64,000 nucleotides of DNA, taken from assembly GCA_037013685.1 (NCBI GenBank), contig CM072884.1, positions 372,001-436,000 on the forward strand, given 5' to 3'. This document shows, piece by piece, positions 22,701 to 30,400 of this stretch. The notes beneath the pieces are model-generated. The model made no database searches. It saw nothing but the letters and a program-made list of their open reading frames with translations, and was not told where the DNA came from. How positions within the stretch are numbered: the stretch's first letter is position 1; each line of letters begins with the position of its first letter. Made by a program: the position numbers and the translations under genes. Source of the DNA: Acridotheres tristis (taxonomy: Eukaryota; Chordata; Aves; Passeriformes; Sturnidae).

Positions 22701-24076
22701 TAGGTAAATTGAAATGTGTTGAAATACCATCCTGGAAAGCAATGACAGCTCTTGGACGAGGCTTTCCCAAAGCAGGGAAAGATGCTGCCCTGCAGGGTCT
22801 GGGGGAGCAGGTGGAGGGGATGGGACAAGGCAGCTCCAAGGGCTCCATCTCCATGTGTAAACAAAGGAGAGCTGGGAATTACTTCAGGTTCAGGAGCTCA
22901 GGCTCTGTTCACCTCCAGCATATCAGGGGTGCTGCACACCCTGTCCTGTGATCCCACCAGTAATTTTTCCAAGAGGGAAAATTCATGTTGCCCTGGAGGC
23001 CCCCAGGATGTGCCACAGCAGCTGTGGGAAGGAGCAATAAATGCTCAGTGTGTAGAGGAGGTGGGCACTGGAACAGGCTGCCTGGGGTGGTGGTGGAGTC
23101 CCCATCACTGAAGTGTTCCAAGAGGTACCTGGCTGTGGCACCTGGGGCTGTGGTTTGGGCTGTGGTGCTCACTTGAGGCCCTGGTTTGGGCTGTGGTTTA
23201 GGCCGCGGCACCTGAGGCCATGGTTTGGGCCATGGTTTGGGCTGTGGCACCTCAGGCAGTGGTTTGGGCTGTCGTTTGGGCTCTGGTTTGGGCTGTGGCA
23301 CTCACCTGGAGCCATGGTTTGGGCCATGGTTTTAGGCCACGGCACCCGGGGCTGTCATTTGGACTATGGCACTCACCCAGGGCTGTGTTTTAGGCCTCAG
23401 TTTAGGCCGCAGCACCCAGGCCGTGTTTTGGGCCATGGCAGTCACCCAGGCCGTGTTTTGGGCCATGGCAGTCACCCAGGGCCATGGCTGGGGCCGTGGC
23501 AGTCACCCAGGGCCATGGCTGGGGCTGTGGTTTGGGCTGTGCACTCACCTGGAGCCGTGGCTTTGGTGTGGCTGTGCTGAGGACAGGGGCGGGCCCTGCT
23601 GACTGACGCTGTGTTCCAGCATGGATGCCAGGCCCGGTGCTGTACGGCAGCGCCATCGACACCGCGTGCATGCTGTGGGAGAGGAGGTGTGAGCGCAGGG
23701 CAGCGTGCCGCTACTACGACAACACCCTCTTCAGGCACAGGTAGGGATGGGGGCTCCGGGGGGACGTGGCACGGGGATGAGCTGTGGTGACACACAGGGA
23801 CACTCCCCAGCCCCGCCAAGGACCGTGCAGGATGGAGACCACAGAGGTTGTGTGGCAGAGGGGCGGGGAGTGCACTGAGCCGCTGTGTTCGCACCCCACA
23901 GGTATCTGGGGCTGCAGTTCTTCTTCGAGGTGGGCGCCTTCCTGTGCTTCGGGGCCGTGTACGTGATTCTCAGCAAGCAGGAGAGGCAAGCCAGCCGGGC
24001 ACAGGACACCAAGGCAGAGCCAGAGAAGGAGAAACTGGCAGGGAACTCCACGAAGAGCCCGGAATCCAAAGTGTGA
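1695..24076 (+). CDS. SLCO2B1: SLCO2B1: organic anion transporter OATP2B1, complete, 14 coding exons
   Basis: The family is a sodium-independent plasma-membrane carrier for amphipathic anions such as sulfated steroids, thyroid-related compounds and drugs. Coding exons are 1695-1775, 5465-5602, 5680-5842, 6914-7147, 8230-8328, 8651-8781, 13965-14073, 17844-18008, 19110-19302, 20222-20378, 21764-21933, 22639-22703, 23620-23740 and 23902-24076. Every intron is GT/AG, phases match at all joins, and the sum is 2,001 nt (666 aa plus stop). The protein shows a short N-terminus, about 12 membrane segments, the OATP signature [13 protein letters not shown] (residues 247-259), and ten cysteines in the fifth extracellular loop (448-516). 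It ends in S-K-V, a plausible class I PDZ ligand. Subtype 2B1 rather than 2A1 rests on strings such as [20 protein letters not shown] and SRVHRPR. Human OATP2B1 is 709 aa; this copy is shorter at the N-terminus and in the loop before TM7. No frameshift or internal stop is visible. Confidence 0.95.
1990..2215 (-). mobile_element. CR1 LINE fragment, 3' end (minus orientation)
   Basis: It reads as the reverse complement of the avian CR1 3' end: GACCTTAAACTCATCC, CAGCCTGGCCTTGGGCACTG, CTGGGCACCCTGTGCCAGGG, then ACAATTCCTTCCCAAGAT. Only about 225 bp remain, a typical 5' truncation. It lies in intron 1. Confidence 0.9.
3286..3525 (+). mobile_element. CR1 LINE fragment, 3' end
   Basis: From GAGATATTGGGAAGGAATGC through GCACAGGGTGCCCAGAGCAG, GCCCAAGGCCAGGCTGGACA and CATGGCAGGGGGTGGCACTG. 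It lies in intron 1, in the opposite direction to the copy at 1990. Confidence 0.9.
5465..5602 (+). CDS. SLCO2B1: SLCO2B1 coding exon 2 (residues 28-73, TM1)
   Basis: It begins after TTTTTCAG with [15 protein letters not shown], the first membrane helix, and continues through [16 protein letters not shown] to LLASFNE, then donor GTGAGC. It is 46 codons in phase 0 at both ends. The string [15 protein letters not shown] is strongly conserved in OATP2 members and is one of the best subtype identifiers. Confidence 0.96.
5680..5842 (+). CDS. SLCO2B1: SLCO2B1 coding exon 3 (residues 74-128, TM2-TM3)
   Basis: After CCCGCAG it encodes [16 protein letters not shown] (TM2), the basic loop VHRPR, and [19 protein letters not shown] (TM3), then [15 protein letters not shown] and donor GTGAGT. 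It ends with one base of codon 128. The preceding intron is only 77 bp (5603-5679). The exon is much richer in G+C and CpG than the flanking introns. Confidence 0.96.
5915..6090 (-). mobile_element. Degraded CR1 fragment
   Basis: It contains AGCGTGGCCTTGGACGCTGC, TCTCTGGGCAGCCCGTGCTC and GGGAGCAATTCCTGCCCCAT in CR1 reverse-complement order. It is diverged and lies near the start of intron 3. Confidence 0.75.
6722..6860 (+). mobile_element. CR1 fragment, part upstream of the usual 3' end
   Basis: TGGAGCTGCTGGAGCAAATC, GGCTGGAGCCAGGCTGGGAG and GGAGAGCTCAGAGCCCCTTG match the CR1 segment before the commonly retained 3' end. It stops about 55 bp before the exon 4 acceptor. Confidence 0.8.
6914..7147 (+). 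CDS. SLCO2B1: SLCO2B1 coding exon 4 (residues 128-206, ECL2 and TM4)
   Basis: Its first half encodes the extracellular loop between TM3 and TM4, with sequons at N132 (NTT) and N149 (NLS) and cysteines 137 and 155. Its second half gives TM4 (about 166-190) and the conserved [16 protein letters not shown] motif. It ends SPLYLG at a TGG|GTAAGG donor. That donor is the first of five identical copies in a tandem repeat running to 7247. The first donor is chosen because it joins exon 5 without inserted sequence and matches the family protein. Confidence 0.95.
7126..7247 (+). repeat. Tandem repeat duplicating the exon 4 splice donor five times
   Basis: TACCTGG|GTAAGG occurs five times, with the donor GT at 7148, 7171, 7196, 7219 and 7242 (spacing 23, 25, 23, 23). 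The last exon bases and the intron start at 7126-7156 recur identically 48 bp later (7174-7204), so the unit arose from the exon-intron border itself. Donors 2, 4 and 5 would shift the frame. Donor 3 adds exactly 48 nt with no stop. Confidence 0.95.
7148..8229 (+). other. SLCO2B1: SLCO2B1 intron 4
   Basis: A 1.08-kb intron whose first 100 bases are four further copies of the exon 4 donor in tandem. The rest is unique sequence, AT-rich around 7860-8000, with no recognised repeat or coding signal. Confidence 0.85.
8230..8328 (+). CDS. SLCO2B1: SLCO2B1 coding exon 5 (residues 206-239, TM5)
   Basis: After CCTCTGCAG it encodes [18 protein letters not shown], the fifth membrane helix with the family VGPG turn, then [14 protein letters not shown] and donor GTGAGG. 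It is 99 nt, phase 1 at both ends. The human counterpart reads ILFAVTMMGPGLAFGLGS, so this is clearly the homologous exon. Confidence 0.95.
8651..8781 (+). CDS. SLCO2B1: SLCO2B1 coding exon 6 (residues 239-282, OATP signature, TM6)
   Basis: It carries [13 protein letters not shown] at 247-259, the diagnostic OATP superfamily signature at the junction of the third extracellular loop and TM6. TM6 follows (about 256-275) and then [11 protein letters not shown], entering the long cytoplasmic loop. It ends in phase 0 at GTAGGA. This motif alone would place the gene in the SLCO family. Confidence 0.97.
11040..11265 (-). mobile_element. CR1 LINE fragment (minus orientation)
   Basis: It contains CTGCCTTGGGCACTGCCAGG, GCTCTGGGCACCCTGTGCCA, GGAGCAATTCCTTCCCAATA and the more internal CATTGCCCCTTGTCCTGTCC. 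It lies in intron 6 and lacks its extreme 3' end. Confidence 0.9.
12150..12292 (-). mobile_element. CR1 LINE fragment, 3' end (minus orientation)
   Basis: GGGACCTTAAAGCCAGCCC, CATGGCAGGGACAGCTTCCA and CCCCAGTGTCCAGCCTGGCT identify it. About 140 bp within intron 6. Confidence 0.85.
13965..14073 (+). CDS. SLCO2B1: SLCO2B1 coding exon 7 (residues 283-319, central cytoplasmic loop)
   Basis: After GTCCCCAG it encodes a highly charged stretch ([14 protein letters not shown] and onward) ending SLSLMEFIR, then donor GTAAGT. It has no membrane segment and forms the intracellular loop between TM6 and TM7. This is the least conserved exon and is shorter than the human one. It is supported by phase (0 in, 1 out), by clean splice sites and by alignment of MEFIRRFPVVLL with human IQFIKVFPRVLL across the next join. 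Confidence 0.88.
14350..14490 (+). mobile_element. CR1 LINE fragment, 3' end
   Basis: CAGTGTCCAAGGCCAGGCTG, GGGCTTGGAGCAGCCTGGGC and TGTCCCTGCCCATGGCAGGG, ending near TTCCTTCCAACCCAAATCTG. Inside intron 7. Confidence 0.9.
15745..15895 (+). mobile_element. CR1 LINE fragment, 3' end
   Basis: AGTGTCCAAGGCTGGGCTGG, AGTGGAAGGTGTCCCTGCCA and CTTTAAGGTCCCTCCCAACG, ending in CATTTCATGATTCTGG, which is the expected CR1 terminus. Inside intron 7. Confidence 0.9.
17728..17800 (+). mobile_element. Short CR1 3' terminus remnant
   Basis: GGGGTGGAATGAGATGAGCT followed by CAGTCCCTTCCAACCCAAAC and CTGTCCTGATTCC are the last 70 bases of a CR1 copy. They end about 45 bp before the exon 8 acceptor. Confidence 0.75.
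17844..18008 (+). CDS. SLCO2B1: SLCO2B1 coding exon 8 (residues 319-374, TM7-TM8)
   Basis: After CCTTTCAG it encodes [19 protein letters not shown] (TM7), then [22 protein letters not shown] and [12 protein letters not shown] (start of TM8) before GTAAGT. The [12 protein letters not shown] block is a conserved OATP motif following TM7. A CR1 remnant ends about 45 bp upstream of the acceptor. Confidence 0.96.
18429..18440 (-). promoter_or_regulatory. HNF4-type motif in intron 8
   Basis: TGGACTTTGGTC, which on the minus strand reads GACCAAAGTCCA. It matches the HNF4-specific CAAAGTCCA consensus. Human SLCO2B1 expression in liver is known to depend on HNF4A, but a single motif may be chance. 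Confidence 0.3.
18825..19080 (+). mobile_element. CR1 LINE fragment next to exon 9
   Basis: GACAAGGGGGAATGGCTTTG, CTGGCAGGGTGGGCAGGCCC and TGGCTGCCCCTGGATCCCTG through CCAACCCAAGCCTGTC. Only about 30 bp separate its end from exon 9. Confidence 0.9.
19110..19302 (+). CDS. SLCO2B1: SLCO2B1 coding exon 9 (residues 374-438, TM8-TM9)
   Basis: It begins after TTTCGCCAG. It encodes [17 protein letters not shown], completing TM8, and [23 protein letters not shown] as TM9, then [14 protein letters not shown] leading into the fifth extracellular loop. The donor is AG|GTACCA, phase 2. A plus-strand CR1 copy ends about 30 bp upstream of the acceptor, so part of the polypyrimidine context is repeat-flanked. 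Confidence 0.95.
19303..20221 (+). other. SLCO2B1: SLCO2B1 intron 9
   Basis: A 0.9-kb intron with an AAT/AAG microsatellite at 19431-19514. Its largest reading frame (minus strand) is open by chance and shows no family resemblance. Confidence 0.8.
19431..19514 (+). repeat. AAT/AAG microsatellite
   Basis: An interrupted array of AAT and AAG triplets (AATAATAAGAATAATAAG and so on), about 84 bp long, inside SLCO2B1 intron 9. It is probably length-polymorphic. Confidence 0.9.
20222..20378 (+). CDS. SLCO2B1: SLCO2B1 coding exon 10 (residues 438-490, Kazal-like loop, first half)
   Basis: It encodes the large extracellular loop 5 between TM9 and TM10. Cysteines stand at 448, 452, 454, 463, 474 and 478 in the arrangement CxxxCxC...C...CxxxC, with the phrase [13 protein letters not shown] typical of Kazal-like folds. 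In human OATP2B1 all ten loop cysteines are disulfide-linked and needed for surface expression. The exon ends with SSIL and donor GTGAGC, phase 0. Confidence 0.95.
21183..21206 (+). repeat. (AAAC)n microsatellite
   Basis: An A7 run followed by about five CAAA/AAAC units in intron 10. Confidence 0.9.
21455..21640 (-). mobile_element. CR1 fragment lacking the 3' end (minus orientation)
   Basis: CAGGAATTCCTTCCCAATAT, GCCATTCCTGTGTCCTGTGC, ATCCCTTGTCCCCAGTCCCT and GGGGCTCTGAGCTCTCCCC. It represents the part of CR1 before the common 3' tail. In intron 10. Confidence 0.85.
21764..21933 (+). CDS. SLCO2B1: SLCO2B1 coding exon 11 (residues 491-547, loop 5 second half and TM10)
   Basis: It starts NYTRCSC. 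The N491 sequon lies next to the position of a known glycosylation site in human OATP2B1. Cysteines 495, 497, 512 and 516 complete the set of ten. TM10 (about 519-535) follows, then the family motif [11 protein letters not shown] and donor GTGGGA. The phase is 0 in, 2 out. Confidence 0.95.
21934..22638 (+). other. SLCO2B1: SLCO2B1 intron 11
   Basis: A 0.7-kb intron free of recognised repeats. The segment 22115-22215, with CAGTAATTCAGCACAGCAGC and GAAGTTTAATTACC, is AT-rich against its surroundings and could be conserved non-coding sequence. Confidence 0.75.
22639..22703 (+). CDS. SLCO2B1: SLCO2B1 coding exon 12 (residues 547-569, start of TM11)
   Basis: This 65-nt exon reads [21 protein letters not shown] after TTTTTCAG and ends at GTAAAT. 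It matches the human stretch KEDKTLAVGIQFMFLRIL. Its small size and odd phase (2 in, 1 out) are confirmed by the joins on both sides. It contains the loop after TM10 and the start of TM11. Confidence 0.94.
23036..23126 (+). mobile_element. CR1 remnant, second subfamily type
   Basis: GGCACTGGAACAGGCTGCCT, GGTGGTGGTGGAGTCCCCAT and CACTGAAGTGTTCCAAG follow the CR1 subtype that reads 'GTGGTGGAGTC'. It abuts the intron 12 minisatellite. Confidence 0.8.
23141..23575 (+). repeat. GC-rich minisatellite in SLCO2B1 intron 12
   Basis: A degenerate array built on TTTGGGC(TG/CA)TGG with interspersed GGCACTCACC. Near 23420-23520 it becomes regular, with 30-31-bp units CAGTCACCCAGG(G)CC repeated three to four times. 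The array is strand-asymmetric (G/T rich on plus). It creates open frames on both strands that are artefacts. Confidence 0.9.
23620..23740 (+). CDS. SLCO2B1: SLCO2B1 coding exon 13 (residues 569-609, TM11 end and last loop)
   Basis: After GTTCCAG it encodes [20 protein letters not shown], a highly conserved OATP block, then a cysteine- and arginine-rich extracellular loop (C585, C592, C598) ending [10 protein letters not shown]. The donor is AG|GTAGGG. It lies directly downstream of a GC-rich minisatellite that fills about half of intron 12. Confidence 0.95.
23902..24076 (+). CDS. SLCO2B1: SLCO2B1 coding exon 14 (residues 609-666, TM12, C-terminus, stop)
   Basis: It encodes [23 protein letters not shown] (TM12, about 612-632), then a charged cytoplasmic tail rich in K, E and R ending S-P-E-S-K-V and TGA (24074-24076). 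The terminal S-x-V is compatible with a class I PDZ ligand, as in the human D-S-R-V end. Binding to a PDZ scaffold is inference. Confidence 0.95.
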
Positions 24077-24450
24077 CACCGAGAAGGTGCCTTGTGACCC
24101 GTTCTGGGGAGGTGAGGCCACGCCAGCCAGCCCACAGCCGAGCTGTGCAGGGTGCGTGCTCGGGGTGATGGACCCTGGGGCTGCCTCCTGATCTCCCAGT
24201 GGGATGAACTCTTCCTGCAGTGCTGTGGATCCACACACACGTTGTTCTCCACCTCAGGGGTGCAGCTTGTTCCTTCACATGGATTAGTCCACACACTTTA
24301 ACCCGTGGACTCTGCAGCCTCCTGGATTTGTGTCCTTCAAAGCAGTTTTTCTTGCTGACCATCTCAGTGATGCCAGCACTGAGCATTAACCATAAACCTG
24401 AAAGGTTTTGCACTGTGTTTTTTTTTTAAATAAATCATTTTTAAGAAATG
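24077..24450 (+). other. SLCO2B1: SLCO2B1 3' untranslated region (end approximate)
   Basis: It runs from the TGA to the predicted cleavage site. The first half is moderately GC-rich and the second half becomes AT-rich and ends in a T8-A3 run. The end is set about 16-20 nt after the AATAAA at 24429 and is approximate. No second strong poly(A) signal was seen between the stop and this one. Confidence 0.7.
24429..24434 (+). terminator. Poly(A) signal AATAAA of SLCO2B1
   Basis: A canonical AATAAA hexamer lies 353 nt after the stop codon, embedded in TTTAAATAAATCATTTTT. It is followed by a GT-rich stretch (GGGTTTGTATTG) suitable as a downstream element. Confidence 0.8.
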
Positions 24451-27400
24451 GGTTTGTATTGAACCCGTAGATCTCTGTGACTGATGATTATAATTCTTAT
24501 TTTTGGGTTATCAGCACTTATTTTCTGATGGTCAGTGATTATCACAGGAGCTCAGTGGAGCACATGGGAGTTCAGCTGCATTCCTGGTTTGCACTTCAGG
24601 AAGGGCAGAATTGGGATTCCCAGGGTTGCAGGATCAGAGGACGAGGTTGGAGCCCACTCCAGACTGGGTAGGGCTTGTGGCTGAACCATCTGAGCCCAGC
24701 ACCAGCCAGCCCTGGGCTCCCTGAAGGGGGTTCTGTCTGTAATTATGGGCTGGAAGTCCAGCCTGGTGCTATTTTGGTTCAGCTTCCTCCATTTCCTGCA
24801 TTCTTCCCATCCTGGGGCTCCTTCCCACCCAAGAGTGAATTGTATTGCTCCTACCACCAGTGAGCAGCCACAGCTACTGGGTTACTTTGTCATTTTTGGC
24901 TCCAGGATGGAATTTAGTAGAGAAGACAAAACTTGTAAGTTCAACCCAAATATGCAGAAAAGAAATACACAGAGGGGAAAATTAATTCCCTCCTCCTACC
25001 CTGGCAAATAACCTCTGGGATAGGCTGGGTGTTCAGAGAAGTGGAAGGGAGAAGGCTGTGGTGAAGTGACTGAATTTAGCTGTGTCCCCAAACTGCTTGC
25101 CCGGCCATTCTGAAGGACCCAATTACCTCAGTGCAGACTGAGAAGCTGATTGGATTTTTTCAGGGGTTTGGGTTGGGTATTTTTCCTATTTTTGTGCAGT
25201 GCCTTGTGTTCACTGAGTTGAGAATTTACAGCCTTGTACAGGGTGCCAAAAAGTGATGTCAGAGAAGGTTCTGGAAGGCAGAGGTGTGCGTGGATGTTGC
25301 CGGGGGGGAGGCTGGAGCCATCCAAGGAAAGACAAGTAGCATTTGCTGATAGAAAGCCACAACTGGGAGAGTTTTGCACTATCCTCTTTCCCAAGCCATG
25401 GCCAGGCAGCGTGTGTTGCTAAAGCGGCAGGAGAGGAATGGGAATGAGGTTCTTGGGGCAGGAGGGAAGGGACAGCCCACGATGCCCACGGTGGTTGTTC
25501 CAGCTGCTGGCAGCCCAGGAATCTGCGGAGAAGAAGGTTCTTTCCTGGCTGAGCACAAGCCTTGGCTCACAGGCGCCTTCCTGCCGTGCTCAGCTGAATC
25601 CCAAGTCACCCCAGGGTACTTTCCACACCACAACAAGCAAACAACAGCACAGTTTGCTCTCTGGGGAGCTGAAATGGCCTTTGCCAGGAATTTACCGCAG
25701 ATTCCATTCTTTGCCCGTGGAAGTGTGCAAGCCCAGGCTGGATGAGGCTTGGAGCAACCTGGCCTAGTGGAAGGTGTCCTTGCCCATGGCAGGGAGTGCA
25801 ATGGGATAATCTTTAAGGCCTTTCCAACCTAAGCCATTGTGTGATTCCATGATTCTCTCTCCCATCCCACTGGAGGCCCTCAAGGCTGTGCAGCCGTTCT
25901 GAAAGCCCCTCAAGCCACTGAAAGCAGTGGTTCCATTTACAGAAAGGAGGGGGAAGGGGCATACTTAAACCCTTTCCCAAAATCAGCAGTGAGTTGAATG
26001 GCCTGTGGTGCTGCTGCAGGTGGCAGGCAGGCTGCACATCCCTCTCGTGCCTGGTTGGGATCCTGCTGGATGCACAAGGGGCCTGCAGGATGGCCTGGCC
26101 AGCTCACTCCCAGCCCCTTCTCACTGCTGGGCTCGGGGCTGCACGGTCATTTTCCACTTGGAAAACTCCCATCACATCACAGAAGGGTCTGGCTCAGGCA
26201 GTGCACGAGCTGGCACAGCCTGAATTCTTCCTCCCCTCATTACCCCTCCAGCAGAGGACATATCCCTGTGGACAAGCATCCAAGGCACCTGCAAACTGTC
26301 CTAGCTCTAGGCCTGTTACTCTGCTTTTGCTCTGGTAATTTCCATCAATTTGGGCTGGAGTTTCTATAAAGAGAAATAAACCCACATTTCCCCATCCCCT
26401 CCTCTGTGCTCTTTGAGAACACAGTTGAAAGGGAGTGACTTGCCAGGGAAGATTAAAGAGAGGCAGTTTGGAAAGGCTGCTCCCACCTCCCTTCAGCAGG
26501 GAGGGAGATAAAACTCAGGAAATATGAAAGGGTTGGCAGCAGGAGGAGTGTTTGATGCAGAGCAAGGGGCAGGCAGGCAGGAGGGCTGCAAAGGAAGGGG
26601 TAGAAACAGCAAAATCCACCTTGTGCCATTTGCCAGGTTCTCCCCAGAAGAGAGATCCCCTGGAGACAGCCTGAAACAGAATTACAGAGCACCAAAGGGT
26701 ACAGCTGCTTGGGCACCAGCCAGGAATTGCATTGGGGGTTAATAGAAGCTAATCCAGCTGGGCCAGAACTCCATGGACTTCCCAGAATGGAGCACTGGAT
26801 GTTTTCATGAAGCACTTTGTGGTACCAGGGTCACAGACCTGGAGCAGAACAGTACCTTAAAGGCTGGTGAGAATTGCACAGGGTCGAGAGAAGGAATTAA
26901 AACTTGAAGAGAAGGACCCAAAGCACTTTTGGAGCCAAGAGCTGCTTTAGAGCCGAGCACAGTTCCCATTCCTCTGGAAAAAGAGCAAAGCTGAAGCTTT
27001 TAAATCACCCTTTGTGTGTTTAGGTCAGGCAAATCTGTCCCTGGAGTGCTCCTGGTCTGATGCAGCCAGACACAAAGGGTTTCTCCTGGTTTGCTGCTGC
27101 TGTTTTCCAGCACAGGGGTAGGGATGGTCCCAGGTGGATTCAGTGGCTGTTTGTAGGGGACCAACAAAACATGAATCAAAACCCACTGCATGTTTGTCTT
27201 AAAACTCACTCGAGCTGCCTCTGGCAACCTGAAATCTGTTCCCAGGAAATGCTCACTGAGGAGACACAGTTTGTAGCCAAGAGACAAGGAATTGCTGTGC
27301 CTGGGACTGAGGCAGAGCTGGGGAGGGTATCCAGTCCCCAGGCTGGGGAAGAGGAAGGCAAATAACCCATAGATGTTACACTGAAGTTCAAGAAAACTGG

Positions 27401-30400
27401 GAAGTTCCCAGAGGGATACTGCGAAGATGAGCCAAGGAATCACTGAAATACTACCAATTAAAACCACAATTCCCAGGAGCTGGAGGTTTCCAGGGATCTC
27501 AGAAGGGGAAAACAGAGCAATCAGGCAGATCCTGACCCAGCTCAGTACTGATCCCTGGAAAGGTGCTGAAGAAGTGACTCATCCATGTGCAGTCACTTGG
27601 ATAAGGATGTCGTGGATTGTCTCACAGATCACATCAAACATTTCATTGCTGCTTCAGGCAAGCACCTGTCCCACCCGGGGAAGCTGTGCTACCTCCTGAC
27701 TGAAGGAAGGATTTTGACCCTGTCCTACCTTGTTCCCATAAACCAATTATCAGCCAGATGGAGTTAGGCAGAGGAGAAAAAGAGGAGAAAAAACAGGCTT
27801 AATTGGAAAGCTTCAGCTCCAGGAGCTGCAGGTATTTTGCTGCCCGAAAGGATTTATCTACAGGAATCTCACCAGGGTCCGTCCTGTCTCTAGGACTAAT
27901 CAATATTTTAATTAATTACTTGGACGATGTGAGAAGCAGGAGCTAATAAAATTTCTGCTAACGGTCGCGAGTGCTGTGGATGGCAGGATTGGAATCCAAA
28001 TCATTCACAGCAGGTTGGAGAAAGGGTGTGAAATGGATAATACTGGGATTTAATATCAAAACAGTGGTGCAGGGGAAAGTTTGCCCTAGGAGAAAGGGGA
28101 TGTGGCACCAGCTCATATGGAGCAGGAGAGTTTTAAACTCATATTGTCCCCATAAATTAAATTGGCATTCACCACAATTCACTGGCTGTCCTGTGAGGGG
28201 AAGATACGACCCCTGGCACTTGGAGGTATAAAATTATCTCCCCACGTTGCTGAATTGACTAAGTTTCCCTGTTTATTGCCAAGTGCATCTCCTCCAGTTG
28301 TGCTCTCTCGAAGGTCCAAGCAAACAGAGCAGAGTAAATCATCTCCTGCTTTTAGAGACAGGCTGAGTAATGATTACTCCTGAAATATGGAATTCATCTT
28401 GGGGGCTTAATGGACTTGCACTGGAGTTGTGCAGGAGCTAGCTGCTGAAGGTTCTGAAGTGATTGTGGCAAGGGAAGAGCATCCTTTATCCTGCAGGGTG
28501 ATAATAGCTGCTGCTGCTCCCCGAGTGCATTCCCAGCCCCACCTCATCTGTTGCTTCCAGGATGCTGAAGGACAGAAGTGCTTTCACACAGCACTGATCA
28601 AGGCTGCCAGAACATTTTAATCCCTCTCCCCTCACTTTTCAAGGTAGAACGTCATTTGCTAAACAGACCAGAACCTGAGATGGTTCCAAGCTGTGCTCGC
28701 TGGTACAACTTTCTGAGCAAACCCAGGGGAAAAAAAACTTTCCCTGGATAAATTGTTCTTGCTATTGAATTCTTCTTGCTCTCACCCTGCTGTTACAAAA
28801 GGCTTCCCTTTCCACCCTCTCCATCTCCTGGTTGTCCCAGGGCCATGACCTGATTACACACTGGGCACTGAATGTGTCCAAATGGCATTTGTGAAGCTTT
28901 GGGGCCCTTGTGCTCATCTTTCTTTTTCCCCCACAGTCTCTGATTTCTTGTGACTGCAGGAGTGCTTGGGAACATGGGCTGGGCACAAATAATGAGATAT
29001 TCCAAAGGCTGTGGTGTGGGAGATGGGAAATTCCTGTGTGTGAAAGCACTTGCAGGAGCAATAACTGCAGGTGGGTGGGGATGGCATGCTGCGAAATGGA
29101 GACTACTGATGGTAATCAAACTGGGAACACTGGGGAAAGCCCCATTCCCAGCATGCCTGATGGGGTGCAGCTCCCACAACCCTGAGACAGGACAGATCAA
29201 TGCCTAGCCCCACAGGAAGGAGATGGTAGCAGCTGTGCCTGATCCACAAAAGCCAAAATAAGCAGGATTTTAGGGCAAAGGACACCAGCTACCCACTCCT
29301 TTCCAAAAACTATTAATTATTGCAAATGAAGAGGAATTGAACACAGATGGAAAGGCCCAGATATTTTGGAGGGCTTGCATCATTCCTGGGATGATCCTGA
29401 GCAGCCTGAGACACACAGGCCCTGGCACTGGCAGATGTGTGGGTGTGGGGGAAGTCCAGGAGCTGGAATTGAGCTGCACTAAAAGCAGTGTCCCGTTCCT
29501 GTCCCCAAGGTCTCACACGGAATTTTGCTGCATGGATCTCCTGCACGTGGAGCAGAAGGGACACAGCCCTGCCTGTCCCCTCCACGGGGAGGTGACACCT
29601 GCAGCTGTCCCAGGTCTGAGCTGGGGCTCACCTACCTCAGGATGCTCAGGCACACAAGGGTTTCTCTGGAGCCTGGTGATGTGACAGGCAAGCCCGAAGG
29701 AAATCACAGCTTTTCAGTTTCCAGGGAACTGGGGGGAAAAAAGCTGTGGTTAACAGCTGGAATGTCATTCCCTGAAGTCCCAGCTGCAAAGTTTCCTGCA
29801 TTTCTCATTCCCCAGGGGAGCCCTTGCAGAAGATGTCGTGGGAACAGAGGATGCAGGAGTGAGCAGTGCCTAGAAAAAAGCTGAGAGCCTGTGGCAGCTC
29901 AAACAGGGAACAACATCCCAGCAGGGCAACCCTGATGTCCTGGGCAGCCTCCCATCCCATTGCCAGCCCTGGTGGGTACTGCTGTCAGCCACCCCTTTTC
30001 CTCAGGCCAGGAGGCATTCCAGCTGCAAGCTGTGCATGGAGCAAAGTAATGAGCCACCCACAAGCACATCCCAGTGTGCTCAGAATCCCAGGAAGCAGCA
30101 CGTGCCACTGCTGATCCGAGTCCTGGAAGGTGATGGGAGCTTTCCCACACACCTCAAATCCTCACACAAACCTGCAGCTTTAATTTAGAGGCAGCTTTTG
30201 AGCCAGAGGACACCACTCGTGGTCTGGGTATGGTTAAATAATGGAAAAGGAGGGAGAAATTAGGCAGAAAATGTGCATATTAATAATGAATATGGCAGGA
30301 GAAATAATTGAACACAAGCAAAGGCAGGAGTGAAACACAGAGAGGGTACACACACCCTTCCTCCTCTACAGAGCCCAGCTCTGGGGAAAGGTGCTGGACC

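Larger units (their letters stand above)
22704..23619 (+). other. SLCO2B1: SLCO2B1 intron 12
   Basis: A 0.9-kb intron whose second half is a CR1 remnant (23036-23126) followed by a GC-rich minisatellite (23141-23575) that ends about 45 bp before the exon 13 acceptor. Confidence 0.85.
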
